Assembly: GCF_905475465.1 (NCBI RefSeq) | Contig: NC_062240.1 | Location: forward strand, 11,175,001-11,239,000 | Direction of reading: 5' to 3' | DNA: 64,000 nt | Source of the DNA: Pieris napi | Taxonomy: Eukaryota > Arthropoda > Insecta > Lepidoptera > Pieridae | Shown here: positions 12,531 through 24,453 of the stretch, one piece after another | Layout of the letters: each line of letters opens with the position of its first letter | How positions within the stretch are numbered: position 1 is the first letter of the stretch | Notes under the pieces: generated by a model | Seen by the model: only the letters and a program-made list of their open reading frames with translations | The model's database searches: none | What the model was told of the DNA's origin: nothing | Translations under genes and position numbers: made by a program

Positions 12531-13104
12531 AGTTTTGTGAAACGGACCTAAGGAAGTATAACGGCGTATAGCGACGGGATCACTTAACATCAGGTGAGCC
12601 TCCTGCCCGTTTGCCCCCTGTTCTATAAAAAAAAATACAGTTTTGTGAAACGGACCTAAGGAAGTATAACGGCGTATAGCGACGGGATCACTTAACATCA
12701 GGTGAGCCTCCTGCCCGTTTGCCCCCTGTTCTATAAAAAAAAATACAGTTTTGTGAAACGGACTTAAGGAAGTATAACGGCGTATAGCGACGGGATCACT
12801 TAACATCAGGTGAGCCTCCTGCCCGTTTGCCCCGTGTTCTATAAAAAAAAATACAGTTTTGTGAAACGGACCTAAGGAAGTATAACGGCGTATAGCGACG
12901 GGATCACTTAACATCAGGTGAGCCTCCTGCCCGTTTGCCCCCTGTTCTATAAAAAAAAATACAGTTTTGTGAAACGGACTTAAGGAAGTATAACGGCGTA
13001 TAGCGACGGGATCACTTAACATCAGATGAGCCTCCTGCCCGTTTGCCCCGTGTTCTATAAAAAAAAATACAGTTTTGTGAAACGGACCTAAGGAAGTATA
13101 ACGG
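12463..13104 (+). repeat. 108-bp tandem array built from the LINE-A tail
   Basis: Six units start with GCGACGGGATCACTTAAC at 12463, 12571, 12679, 12787, 12895 and 13003, an exact period of 108. Each unit is the last ~70 bases of the LINE tail plus a ~38-base junction piece (ACAGTTTTGTGAAACGG ... GGCGTATA). Because 108 is divisible by 3, an artificial 253-codon minus-strand frame with a 36-residue repeat spans the array; I do not regard it as a gene. Units 3 and 5 share one variant pattern and 4 and 6 another, giving a 216-bp higher-order repeat. Confidence 0.9.
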
Positions 13105-14155
13105 ACCAGACTAGCCACTGACCCCAAGGTTTTAGTGTATGACAACATTATACCAATTTGTTGATTAAAAGTGCCGCTTTTGTTTCGTCGGTATTTTTAT
13201 AAATATTAACAACCCTTAGGCCCAAAAATGGACAATCTCACAGACCTATCATGAAATAGGATAAGGCAAGAGATTTTTAGGCGTAACTATATTATTATTA
13301 AATTGTTTATATGAACGTATGATCACGGGAAGGCTCTGTACTTAATAGAATCGCTTAACTTCGTCTTGTATCTAGGTTAATTTTATACGAAAAAGGCTGT
13401 TTGACGCTGCATTTTCGATCAAGTTAGAAACAATTTTACTTTTAAATTTGCCTCGTCTAGAGGTTCTTTTATAAATATTTTAAAAGTTTAAATACTTTAG
13501 CAAGGAATAAAAACGTGTTCTTTTATTTTCTCTACATTGTCCTTTCTTATTTGTGTTCATAATAGATACTTTTCTTTGTTAAGGGTACTGCATAACTTGG
13601 CCCATCGCCGCCTTTTATTTTCTAGTTCGTATGATATTTGGTTAGACTTAGATAACAATTGTTTCCGTATATTTTGTCAATGTTGATTTATTTATTATTA
13701 ATAATGCCCTCAATATTATTTTGTGGGAGGTGTGAACTTATTGCATTTGTTGTGAAAGGCAGTCTATACATATTTGTAGGCTGACCTTTCCCATTTCTGT
13801 ATTAATTGTTCCCTTTTCTCATTGACTGAAAATTGTGTGCCTGTTTTCGTCTGATTAAATTAAATCAAGCATATATCGAAGTATATACTCAGGACTAGTA
13901 CTGTCAATAAAATGTATTATTTTATTAGAAAAACGTAACGAAGTATCACGTAAAAAATCATGATTGTAATAGGTCGAACGTAATGTTTATACAGAATTTG
14001 AAGAATGATATTTTGGTAAATTAATTTGATGGTCGTTTGAAAAATTTTATAACATAGAAAACGCGACATTTCTTATGCTTAACACTTTTGAACGACACAT
14101 TAATACTTATAAAGTAACGGCCAGTTTCGGCATGTCACGACTTGATATTTATTTT
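13105..14155. other. Gene-free AT-rich stretch
   Basis: No supported feature on either strand. Confidence 0.45.
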
Positions 14156-14249
14156 ATATGTCATAGCAATGGCGCCAGTATCAGCTGTCATTGTCATATG
14201 ACACAAGAGCTCGTAAATTAACAACGTTGTTATATATATATATATAACT
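14156..14249. repeat. Dispersed repeat P, fragment
   Basis: TATCAGCTGTCATTGTCATATGACA matches the block CAGCTGCCATTGTCATATGACA at 43976 and, inverted, the ACAATGGCAGCTGACAG block at 16133. A TA dinucleotide run follows. Confidence 0.45.
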
Positions 14250-14441
14250 AGCGAACTGTGGAATCGACTCCCGGTGGGGGTCTTCCCTCAGAGATACGAC
14301 CTCCAAATGTTTAAAAATCGAGTGTACTCCTCCCTCAAACGCCGGCAACGCACCCACTAAAAATGGGTGTCTATGGGCTGCGAAGACTGCCCTTTTTGGT
14401 CGTCCCGCAAGCTCGTTTGCCCCCCTATTATATAAAAAAAA
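14250..14441 (+). pseudogene. LINE-B 3' end with last 35 codons of reverse-transcriptase ORF
   Basis: From 14253 an open frame reads ELWNRLPVGVFPQRYDLQMF and on through a basic end to TAA at 14358-14360, which is the usual C-terminus of Jockey/CR1-type ORF2. A 3' UTR (TGGGTGTCTATGGGCTGCGA ... CGTCCCGCAAGCTCGTTTGC) and a short A-rich tail to 14441 follow. Everything upstream is missing (5' truncation). It differs from LINE-A, so two LINE families are present. The 126-codon minus frame over it is a shadow. Confidence 0.7.
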
Positions 14442-14640
14442 TCTAATAATGGCAGTTGATACTAACACCATTGCTCCAACATTAATAATAAAAACTATGA
14501 CATTGCTAATACTACAGACTATCAAATAGTCATTGACTTGTAGATCCAGCAACATTGACAAATCAAATAAACCACTTAACGGTTGTGAACTAATTTGACT
14601 TTGATGCTATTCTATTATGGGGCTATATACCATTAGAATA
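14442..14640. repeat. Dispersed repeat P, copy
   Basis: Contains ATAGTCATTGACTTGTAGATC, CAACATTGACAAATCAAATAAAC and TTGTGAACTAATTTGACTTTGATG in the same order as 15955-16090. The repeat seems to be a small palindrome-rich DNA element; LINE-B lies between this and the fragment at 14156. Confidence 0.55.
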
Positions 14641-15954
14641 TTTTATTGTAAGAGTGATTGATGTATGATGATGTTGTTTGCTTTTTAACATATTCATAAA
14701 CACACAAAATAAGGACGCCGCAATTCTAAGTAATAATAAAACAACCTTGCAAAAGTGGATTATGGCTCTGAATGTTTGCTTTTCATCATCAAAATACCTA
14801 ATCATAACTTAAATAATACACTTTCGATATAACTTCGTTGAGGTTATTCATCTTTATTTTTAGATTGTATTAAAACTTTTCGTTTAAATCTAACGTAAGT
14901 ACAGTCAGCAAATTTGTGAAAAGTTGCAAACGATGTTTTACACTATCGTTTTGTAGGAAATAAAAAATCTAAATAATTATAATACTTATACTTAGACGTA
15001 AATATACAGTATTTTGATTATTCACGGTGACTCTGTTATTCATGGACTGTATAACTATACCGAGTTTTAGAAACAGATTAAAAATAACAATAATTTCCTT
15101 AGGTGCATTCACATAAAAGTTTGTCTTTTTCAAGCACACAACATTTTAGTGCATTTATTCATTTTCTATTCTTACAGAAATTTAATTCTAATGTCTAATA
15201 CAATATGAAACTTATTTATACAAAATTTAAACTGAGAACCTAATATTTCATAATATCATAAATAGGTCGACACAAAAAGGGATAAAGATTATGAAAATTC
15301 TTAGTAATAAGTAAGACCGTCGTCAGCCCATTGTTAATAGGGATAGGGACCAGTAGATTTAGGACAGATGAAAACCAATACATGATCTTGACAGTACAAT
15401 AAATAAAACATCTAAACATAGTAACTATTCATATAAATTAGGCAATGAAAATAAAATTTGACAAATTAATAATAATCAAGATTATAAAAGCTTCCTATGG
15501 TTACAAGTATTAGTTACTACTATGTAATTATTAATACAATGTATTTGATGGAGTTTAAGGGATAAAACAAAAGAGTAAGACTGGCAAAAAGAACTTGGAA
15601 TGTGAATTATAACAATAACAAAAATAGGACTTGCGGATAAATAAAGGTAATGACGTCAACATTTGCTGACGTCATAATTGAGTTTGTTGGACCTGTCGTT
15701 TAATTTCGATATTAGAGAGAGATAAACTTTGTAAAGGCTTCTGCTTAGTTCGCTTAACAGAACCAAGGGCCGTACCAACCAGTGCCTGTATATGTATATG
15801 TTATAGCAACCCGAATTAGTGACAATTTGTGTACTCGTTTCACCATCGAACCCGAATCGACTACAGAGTCAAACGGCAATCGTAGGAACGAGATCAAATT
15901 ATTACTTTAATATTGATTGATTTCAAAGTTTTAAAATGTTAAAATACTTTAATT
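14641..15954. other. Gene-free AT-rich stretch
   Basis: No supported gene or repeat; several TGACGTCA-like sites (15652, 15668) are present but cannot be assigned a role from sequence alone. Confidence 0.4.
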
Positions 15955-16345
15955 AATAATAATGACTATAGAATCACTATTATTATTGACCATTAAATAG
16001 TCGTTAATTTATAGATCTATCAACATTGGCGAATGGCGAATCAAATAAACTACAGGTATTAACGGTTTTGAACTAATTTGATTTTGATGTTGTTAATGTC
16101 AGAGTGACATGTCATTATGTTGAGACATAATGACAATGGCAGCTGACAGTGACGCACTTTTAGTAACAATGACCATGAAAGGTACTATTACTACATATAC
16201 TAAAAAAATAGCCGTTGATTTTGAGATCTAGTATTATTAGCAAAACGAATACCACACGTATTTAAGTTTACAAACTGATGAGACTTTGACATTGTCAATT
16301 TCCAGGCTCTGTGACACACAATGACAGTGGCAGCTGTTACATAAA
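15955..16345. repeat. Dispersed repeat P, two adjacent copies
   Basis: First copy 15955-16165 has ATAGTCGTTAATTTATAGATC, CAACATTGGCGAAT, TTGAACTAATTTGATTTTGATG and an internal palindrome around GTCATTATGTTGAGACATAATGAC. A second, more diverged copy follows at 16200-16345 (TTGAGATCTAGTATTATTAGC ... CAATGACAGTGGCAGCTG). Related fragments lie at 14442-14640 and 43970-44060. Confidence 0.5.
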
Positions 16346-16594
16346 TTATTCTGACATATAAATTATTCGTTTTGCAGATCGTACAAATTTGTTTCACAAG
16401 AAAAATGAATGTCGAAAGAAGTTTATGTTTACTCGTAATTTAACAATGGCTATTATTAAGACTTTTCCTTTCACAACCAAGTTTCAGAGAGTATATCAAT
16501 TATTTCGATACTGGGAAGCACCGGCTATTGTGAAATACGATATTCAATGTTCAGACTTCAACAAATTTTATATTACTACCCAGATATATTGATA

Positions 16595-16969
16595 TCTTAA
16601 TATATATAAATCACGTGTCACGTTGTTTGTCCGCGATGGATTCCTAAACTACTTAACCGATTTTAAATTAAATTTGCACACCGTGTGCAGTTTGATCCAA
16701 CTTAAAAAATAGGATAGCTTACATCTTAATTTATAGCCGCAATATTATTTTATTGCAAATTATGTGTTTATTATTTGACACAATTCTAACAGATAGCGTT
16801 GTGTTGAAAGTACCAACGTTTCACATAAGCTATAATTTAATGGCATTACCACCAAAAAAGCATGGTGGTCTCCATGACTGGTGTTCTCCTACCGTTACCC
16901 TTCAATAGTTTCCTACTATGTAATATAACAAAAAACTTAGCCACTGCAATGCTTGGCCGAGTCTGCTAG
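16595..16969 (+). mobile_element. Non-autonomous Helitron
   Basis: Begins TCTTAATATATATAAATCAC and continues CACGTTGTTTGTCCGCGATGG, ends in CTAG (16966-16969) after a short GC-rich stretch, and is flanked by host A at 16594 and T at 16970. TC start, CTRR end and A/T insertion site are the Helitron hallmarks. About 375 bp, no coding capacity. I recognise the opening as a common lepidopteran Helitron. Confidence 0.7.
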
Positions 16970-18211
16970 TATAATATATAATGACAGAAACAGACAGTTG
17001 AATTCAATAAGGAAATATTTGAAAGTTATCTTTATAGTTAAAAAACGGGATTTGTTAGGTATGCTATGAAGTTAATTGGGTCGCAGGGAGTCCTAGCGGA
17101 ATGAGTAAGTGTTATATAAGTTTAACCCTAAAGAAATTATCGCTACTAAAACGATACAAATTTAAAGAAGAAGCGTTAAACAGAAAAAAATGCAAATAAA
17201 ATAAATATCAGGCTATCAAGCCCTCTTTATGAAGTTTGACAGATTTGTCCACGGACACTAAATGCCAGAGAGCGCGATTGCGTTGTCAGCTTTTTAATAA
17301 TTAGTACGATCTTCTCTTGGACTCTAAATCAAATTGGTTCAATGGGCTGGTTTCAAATAGTTATGACAATGGACAAGAGTACATTGTAATGTACGTAAAT
17401 TGAAGTTAATAAACCAGAAAATAACTCCTAAAATAATAGACGTTCCATATTCTCAGAAAATGTTCTGCTAAACACAGATTTATATTGTATTAAGAAAAAA
17501 CAAACAAGCGCTATCGATAACGCTTCAAAAACCCATTTCGCCAGTAATGTTATTTTAAGCACGTGGAGTAGCCACTTTCGTTCGCTCAATCGTGCGGAAA
17601 ATAACAAAATTACTCAAAAGTAGGAAGTATTTTTCCGCTTTTTGTCAATAGAACTGACCGTTACTCTATTCTCTAGTCAAATAAAATCCTAATCTCTTTT
17701 CATATCTTTTATATAAAAAAATAATTGCTGTTCATTTGTCTCGCTAATCGAGAATGGCTGGACCGATTTGGCTAATTATGATCTTGAAATAATTGTGGAG
17801 GTTTAAGTGGTGGGAAAAAAATACTTGGAAAAATATTTGTTTCCCACCGCGCAATTACTAAAGAAAAATACTAAAGGCGACAGAATTTTCCAATTTAACC
17901 TTTCTTTTTCTATCTTTCTTGTCTTTTTTTTCTTTTGTGTATTTAGAAACAAGAAACGGTCACTTAGTTGTCATATATTTATTGATGCCTTCAGAAATTT
18001 ACGGATCATAGCTGTAGTATTCTGTAGGGTGCGAATTCTTTAGTCTGTTTTTAAAAAACTATTATTTGACACAATAATAATTTACTAACAATATCGCCCT
18101 AAATGCATTCTATATGATAAAGCAATTTTTGACCTTAAGTCGGCTCTTCGAACTTTCCAATCGCCAAAATCTATTACTAAACTCTATAAAATTATTATCT
18201 AAATTACATTT
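16970..18211. other. Gene-free stretch with a Helitron-like fragment
   Basis: Around 17700-17800 the sequence TCGCTAATCGAGAATGGCTGGACCGATTTGGC resembles the start region of a common lepidopteran non-autonomous element and is shared in part with 55800-55830. The rest, including the frame at 17807-18043, has no recognisable content. Confidence 0.4.
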
Positions 18212-18440
18212 AGTGTTAGCCTAGTGGCTTCAGCATGCGACTCTCATCCCTCTGGTCCTAGGTTCGATCTCCGGCTGAGTACCAATGAACTTTCTGTCTA
18301 TGTGCGCATTTAACATTTGCCTAAATGACGGCGTGTGTCAGGCACAGGAGGCTGATCATCTACATCTATTCTATTGATAAATGATCGTGAAACAGTTTCA
18401 TAATCTGAGGCCCAGACCTAAAAAGGCGCCAGTGATTTAT
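18212..18440 (+). mobile_element. tRNA-derived SINE-A, near full length
   Basis: Head has box A (TTAGCCTAGTGGC) and box B (AGGTTCGATCTCC); body has ATGTGCGCATTTAACATTTG, GGCGTGTGTCAGGCACAGGAGG, CTGATCATC and the tail block AATCTGAGGCCCAGACC, ending in an AT-rich tail. Other copies: 24115, 27000, 48222, 57690, 59910. Transcription by Pol III is family knowledge. Confidence 0.8.
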
Positions 18441-18904
18441 TTTATTTTTTAAATGACATTCAAAATAGATTTTTACGCGTATACTATACAGAGATATTCA
18501 AATGAAAGAAGCTTGTATGGTCGAACCTGTACGATCATGTAACTTTAAATAATTATATAAATACATTATTATTCGACTTACCTTATGTAAGTATTAATTT
18601 AATTCTTACTTAGATATTATTTTGATTAGATACTCACTTATGACCCTCTTTTGTTTAAGTTTATTTTTGTTTAGGTTACTATAGAGGATAAAAAGATTAT
18701 TGTGACTCTGTTAACCTTTTGTATTGTATTTTAAATGTTTGTCTATTCATAGTTCTATTTATTATAATTGTTATTTTTCCTTTAGACTTTACTTTATTTT
18801 AGCTATAGTAACGGCTTATTTTGAGTTTTATTTTTATTTTTTTGTTAATAATTTTATTTTTGCAATTTTTGTAGTCTACCCTCTGTAGGTGTTTCTTTTT
18901 CATT

Positions 18905-19055
18905 GTTCCACATTAGGGTTGCCTGGAAGAAATCGCTTGTTAGCGATAAGGCCGCCCGTTGCCTTATAACTTTTGTAACATGTTTTTTTTTGTATTTTTG
19001 CTATGTGTATGTTTGTGAATAAGGTAATAAAGCATAAATAAATAAATAAAAAGAA
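18905..19055 (+). mobile_element. LINE-C 3' tail
   Basis: Contains GGGTTGCCTGGAAGAAATCG, the hairpin-forming CGCTTGTTAGCGATAAGGCCG and a terminal AATAAATAAATAAA tetranucleotide tail. This arrangement is the usual 3' end of a common lepidopteran LINE. 5'-truncated with no protein part; a minus copy is at 11310-11450. The 63-codon minus frame is a shadow. Confidence 0.6.
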
Positions 19056-19369
19056 GGAAACATGCAGAAATGTTTCTGCCTCATACCACATAGCTAAAGT
19101 ACATATGAAGTCACTAATATTTAGGTTAAGTGACTTAAGTAAGCCACATACAATGGTCTAACTTCAATTAGCGAATGAGTGGTTACGCGGAGGCTCCTTG
19201 AAGAAACGATTTTGCCAAAAGTTAAATCGTAGTACAGTCAGCAAAATTGACTTATAAAAGGCGATTATAAGTTTATTTTTTTTAAGTCCCAAATTCAAGT
19301 CAGAAGGATGATGCTATGCTTCTGTCAACCAGTGATCCTAAACCTGCAAGCAGTTTAATAACCATTTTT

Positions 19370-19693
19370 GAAGTTATACTTCTTTAGGCGCGTTATGAAA
19401 AATTGATGAAAGTGACGTTTTACGATGCGCGCGCACCGTGACACAAAATTAACAGAATGAAGTTGCCCACGGAAGATGCTACGGCATTGGACGTAATTTA
19501 AAAACAACATTCGAATAATAATAGAATTTATGTTACACTTAATGTAAGAGAATAATAATAAATATTTATTTATTTAATTTTAAACTTTATTGACTATAAT
19601 GACTCCTTTTCCAGTCCTTGATTATTTAATTGTAATTAATTATTTGCATGCAATCAAAAACTATTTTTAATAATGCCAAAGAAGTATAACTTC
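19370..19693 (+). mobile_element. MITE family M13, copy D (complete)
   Basis: Left 13-mer GAAGTTATACTTC at 19370-19382, right 13-mer GAAGTATAACTTC at 19681-19693; the right one is the exact reverse complement of the left. Left is followed by TTTAGGCGCG, right preceded by GCCAAA. A T-run flanks the left and an ACGCACCCTTTTTT tail the right. Core (GATGCGCGCGCACCGTGACA) is shared with 44226-44646. No coding capacity. Confidence 0.75.
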
Positions 19694-20020
19694 TTACGCG
19701 CGTACATAAGTACACGCACCCTTTTTTGTGCACCATTCTCATCCTGGATTTGGGTTCAACTCCCAATGAAATATATCCGGTTGGTGGGCATAAAAAGTTG
19801 ATCACCTTATAAATTTTATTAATGAAACAGACATCTGTGTCTGTCCCATATTCTTCTTCAGGTTGACAGAACATTATATTTTATTTGTATTGTAATTGTT
19901 GATGTTTTCACAAATATTTCATTTATTTCTTGCCTGCCTATTAATATTAAAGATTTATTAATGAATTCATTCAAAACTTGGTTAGTTATCATTTCTTAAT
20001 ATGAGTAGTAGCTGTGTTAA

Positions 20021-20182
20021 GGCCGATTTACATTATCTTAGTGTTTAGGAGAGTGCTTTAGGATAGTACTTTAGTTGAAACATGTAAACGCTACTTGCTT
20101 TAGTAAACGCTACGCTAAAGAACTTGCCTTTCAAGTTGTACTAAAGCACTCTCCTAAACACTAAGATAATGTAAATCGGCCT
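20021..20182. mobile_element. 162-bp palindromic MITE with TTA target duplication
   Basis: Inverted arms of at least 40 bases (AGGCCGATTTACATTATCTT onward) flank a short centre. TTA lies immediately outside each end (20018-20020 and 20183-20185). A 3-bp TTA/TAA duplication is typical of PIF/Harbinger, so this is probably a Harbinger-mobilised MITE (inferred). Confidence 0.85.
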
Positions 20183-20603
20183 TTAGTGTATGTGTTGAAA
20201 AATTAAGTTATTAGATTTTTTATCCGTCTCGTATTATATGGGAAAAAGCCTCCTCTATATTTTTCCATTTCTCTATTATCTGATTGTTCATAATGCATTG
20301 TTCAGATCTAATTGTCTTGTTTTGGATGATAGGAATCTTACGTTGAAAGTGCAAATTTTAATTGTTGCGCATTTTTTATTATTATTATTCTCCTGTTCAT
20401 CGTTTTATACGTAATGGAGGGTGGTATATTGCGTGCCTATAATCTCGTTTAACTCCTTGACCATTAACGCTCCAGTTTAGATTTTATCTCATAGTTATTA
20501 TGGGTCAAATAATGAAGTTTTAAAATTATATTTTCCCTAATCTATAGAAAAGGTTAATTGAAACATACACGGCATACGACCAGTAAATAGTAAGTTCCTC
20601 TCT

Positions 20604-20618
20604 CCCCCCCCCCCCCCC
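20604..20618. repeat. C15 homopolymer
   Basis: Fifteen consecutive C in otherwise AT-rich DNA, following CTCTCT. Confidence 0.9.
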
Positions 20619-21734
20619 GTCCTGCATAATAAAACGGTAATAGTTGTGTATCTGCTTGCCTCCTTGCTACTGTTGTGTATGATTGACGTTTTTGGATAAT
20701 GGTGATGGCTGTGAATGGAATCTAAATCATAAATAATTTAACTTATTGTAACCTAACGTATTATAAAATGATGTTCGAGTGCGTCTCCCTGCCTGATACT
20801 GCTATAAAAATAAATAAAAATGCGTTTATTCATTTTAAGTACATATGCATTACAATGTGTAAGTTTTTTGAACGCAATTAAGTAAAAATATACTTGTGTC
20901 AGGGTTCCCAGCTCTTCCATAATAAACTTAATTATACATTCCTTAAAATATATTCAAATCCAAAGGAAAGATTAGGTTATATAATTTATTATGGTTGTAT
21001 GACAATTTAAATTTGAAGCGAAGGAATAATTATGTACACTGTATACATCGTACATAGTGTATCTTACATAGCCGGTATATAGCTTCAGCGCCCTTATAGC
21101 CTGTCAATAGTGACAGCGATACCGATCCCATCGTTTTTATATGCAAGTTCGATGTAGTTCTCTTAATAATCGCTGTTGTGAGATGTCGCAACTTTAAGAA
21201 CGATACAAAAACTCATAATCGTGATCAGATCGAGTGACAAAAGCACTGCTCTATAAAGATAAAAAGGACTGTCAAGAAAAATACGATATTTTTTTTTCAG
21301 AAACATCTCATAACTAATCAATTATATTTTAAGTGTAATATTTTTTGCTGACAGTACAAAATGATTGAGCCCAAGTTTCACGTTGAAAGATATTGCTTTC
21401 GGTCTGAGGTTGATAAAACTGATTACAACTTTTTAAAGTTATTTATCATCGAATGTCAACGAACGGACCTATAATTATTTTTTATAACATTCAGATGAAA
21501 TTATTCAGTGCAAATAATATTGTTAGAATTGTATCAAGGCGTAGTTAAAACTTCTAATTCTATACATTTGTTTATTGTTGAGTAACGTAGTCCAGGTCTA
21601 CTACTTTCTACGTCAGATGGCGTGGGAATCTCAACCAGATCAGACGTGTTGCCGATTAAGGGATGCGCGCGAGTAAGCGTGATACTATACCATGTTGGGT
21701 ATGCGTACTAGTGAGTGGACTAAACTAGCGATAG
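20619..21734. other. Gene-free stretch
   Basis: AT-rich, no supported feature. A fragment near 21090 (CCTTATAGCC) recalls a SINE head but is too short to call. Confidence 0.4.
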
Positions 21735-21915
21735 GCGTCTACCGTAGTGATACCGCCGTCCATGGACACTCAGATTGGTCCCAAGTACGTTGCCAGCCTT
21801 TTAGGAATTGGTAGGCATTTCTTGAAAGAGCCTTAGCCGTATTGGTTCGGAAATATTTTAGTAAGCCGCTGGTTTCACATAGTGGTGGTGCGCGGCAAAA
21901 ACTGCCTTAAGAAAC
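21735..21915 (-). pseudogene. LINE-A relic, minus strand
   Basis: The blocks CCGCCGTCCATGGACACTC, TTGCCAGCCTTTTAGGAATT, GTATTGGTTCGGAAATA and GGTGCGCGGCAAAAACTGCC are the reverse complement of the LINE-A end at 12300-12470, in order, with indels. Diverged remnant; no open frame. Confidence 0.6.
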
Positions 21916-23865
21916 GCACACTTGTTGTGTTTATATCACACATTTGTTAAAATGGAAGGAAGACGCTTTCAAATTAGTGATGGATCCCGGGAGAAGTCTT
22001 GTCTAACTTCTAGGGAGATTACATGCTCAGACCATTAGGAGGAGATAGAGGAGACACAAAGGAGAGAAACTGTCCAAGTTGGTATAGGTTAAAGGTTGGT
22101 GGAATCAGTTACCGCATTTAGACTCTCACTAGGTCCGTTGTGCGTAAAGTCCTGGCTAACTAAGCCAGTCTTGCTCCTTCTAGAAGCACAGAAGTCTCCT
22201 GGGCACTTGCAGGCTTCACGGAGCGATCTCACTGCTCCGAGAATTTCTGTACGTCCAAGTTAGTAACAAATAGATAGGCTTGCACGTAAACAAACAAGCA
22301 TTAAAAGCAACAAAATTATTTTAGCCATAGGTACTCGAAGAATCGTGTGTATAGTGTAATTATAATTAAATAGAAATTGGCAGAATCAAATAAAAGAATT
22401 GGCTCTGCAACTGGCGGAAAAGATTGGCGTAGTTGCTTTAAAATCGGGAAAGACAAAAGCAATCTATGGTTAGGAAATGAAAGCCGCAGCGAAGGATATC
22501 AAACAATCAGCTGAATATCTTCCTCTACATACGTAAAATCACTCGAAGGAAGTTTTTTTGTCTTATGGCGAAATACAATGCGCTTGGAAGAAACCAAAAA
22601 AGAAATGAGGTACTCATGAAAGAGCTTCTTGTCCATGTCTTATAATACTGAAGCACTGATGGAGGTTTTGATATCCCTTGGGAAAGATCTGAAAAGTTAA
22701 ATTAAGCGTTGAATAGATAGACCATAAAATACCTGAAATTAAATAGTCCGCCATTTGTATGGGACCAAACAGATTTGGTTTTTATAAACAGCTACACATT
22801 AACATAACTAAAATTTTAAATTTTAAAAATAAAACACGCTCTCTTTATATGTAGGAGAATATGTAAATATGAAAAAACTATCCACAAAGTTCCAACGAAA
22901 TAAAATTGTCCACTATTTTGCAATTTTCTTTGACCTGTGAATAGTAAAGGAAGCATGGAACAACTGACGTTTTCCGCATGAACGCTTTTGAATTTCATTC
23001 GCTACTTTCAACATAAAGATTAAAACACAATGCTTTCAAACTTCCATCCAAAAATCAAACTTTATTACACTAAACACTACGTGTCGTAATACTGGGAAAT
23101 AATATAAGTTATATTATAATTGCAAACCCCAAAAAATATTCATGCGCAAATACAATAAACTTTAATGCGTAATTAACACTTGCTATATGAAGAAAAACAT
23201 GAGGAAGCAAAGCTTTGAGCTTTTGTCTTAGATGCAAAAATCGATAACCTATGTTAACCAGAGAAGGCTCATCTACTTACCTGTAAAAAATAAAGATAGA
23301 AATCTGAGGCCATGACCACAGGTATTAGTAGCGCCACGCCACTGATTTTTTTTAATGGATAAATGTGAAGCTAATACAGTTTATATGTAAACTGTTTTAG
23401 GCCTTTTATCTCTCTTTAATCGATAGCTCATGTTTGATCGTCGTGGTCAACAAGAAAGCGTCTGAAGCGGACTATCTGTTTCCACCGGTTTCTGTACAGT
23501 CTTATGATAGTGTACAGTTTTGAGGACGATGAGTCTTTCACTTGATCGGTCCATCTGGTTTGCCACGGCCACGTGATCTTTTACCTTCTGTGTTACCAAC
23601 CTCGGTCAGTTTCTTCAAGTTCTCATCGCCTCTGCGAATTGTATGGCCGAAATGAGATACAATTCGCAAAGCTTGTGTGTAGATTTAATCATTGAATTGT
23701 GCATTGTGAGTTCACTACTTTCATAACATATGCCTCGCAATACTCGGTAAACGCGGGAAATTTAGCAAACAAAACTCAGGCAACAATTTGCTTACCTAAT
23801 TTGATTTCATATTGCGTTCTAAAATTTTAATGTAATGAGAAAACGTTTGTGTACCACGTTTGAAC
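21916..23865. other. Gene-free stretch with unclear repeat-like parts
   Basis: From 21950 to 22260 composition is less AT-rich and could be further mobile-element remnant, but I cannot read a protein in any frame. A SINE-A tail block (AATCTGAGGCCATGACC) occurs at 23302. The moderately GC-rich part at 23440-23660 (minus strand) may be a LINE fragment; not supported by a motif. Confidence 0.35.
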
Positions 23866-24031
23866 CAATTCGACTTAGGGTCCTTCACGGAAAAGAGCGT
23901 ACTAATTCTTAAAAGGCCGGCAATGCACTCGCGAGTCGTCTGGCATTGAGAGTGTCCATGGGCGGCGGTATCACTTAACATCAGGTGAGCCTCCTGGCCG
24001 TTTGCCCCCTGTTCTATAAAAAAAAATTAAG
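23866..24031 (+). mobile_element. LINE-A 3' tail, truncated copy
   Basis: Starts at GAACCAATTCGACTTAGGGT, includes the terminal ORF2 codons, the GCCGGCAATGCACTCGCGAG block, ATCACTTAACATCAGGTGAG and CCCCCTGTTCTAT, and ends in an A-run. One unit only, in contrast with the array at 12463. Confidence 0.75.
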
Positions 24032-24114
24032 GAAAATAGCCACGACACCGTATACGTAGATGTCATTACAATTTTTTATCAACGTTAAATGACCTCCGCC
24101 GCTATCATACAATT

Positions 24115-24400
24115 AATCAATGGTTACAACCCTTTTATCATTTGTCAATCTAATAGTCAATTAGATGAACAGACTCCTGTGTCGTAGTTAGACGTCGTCG
24201 ACTTCTTTGATTTAAGGCAAGCCGGTTTCCTCACAATGTTTTCCTTCACCATTCGAGCGAATGTTAAATACGCACATAGACATAAAGTCTATGTGCGTAT
24301 TTAACACATTTTATTATTTATTTAGCATTATTTATTTTACATATTTATTTAGCACAGCCTGGGATCAAACCTACGGCCTCAGGGATGACAGTGAATAAAC
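24115..24400 (-). mobile_element. SINE-A, minus strand, with internal fold-back
   Basis: Reverse-complement SINE-A blocks are present in order (GACTCCTGTGTCG, AAGGCAAGCCGGTTTCCTCA, ATGTTTTCCTTCACC, GGGATCAAACCTACGGCCTC). Midway, TGTTAAATACGCACATAGAC is followed after five bases by its exact reverse complement (24264-24308), so part of the SINE has been duplicated in inverted form, with about 40 bases of AT-rich DNA beyond it. Confidence 0.65.
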
Positions 24401-24453
24401 CGCTATAATAAAAAACAAACGTGTGTGTACTTATGTATTATGTAAACGCGTTA

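Noticed and set aside
12387..13148. 253-codon minus-strand frame with a 36-residue repeat
   Set aside because: Produced by a 108-bp DNA repeat of a LINE 3' tail; no independent coding evidence.
14181..14561. 126-codon minus frame
   Set aside because: Overlies a LINE-B 3' end whose plus strand reads the authentic ORF2 C-terminus.
19370..19693. Resemblance of the M13 13-mers to loxP arms
   Set aside because: Only a short partial likeness (ATAACTTC); no spacer of the right length and no recombinase gene nearby, so coincidence is likely.
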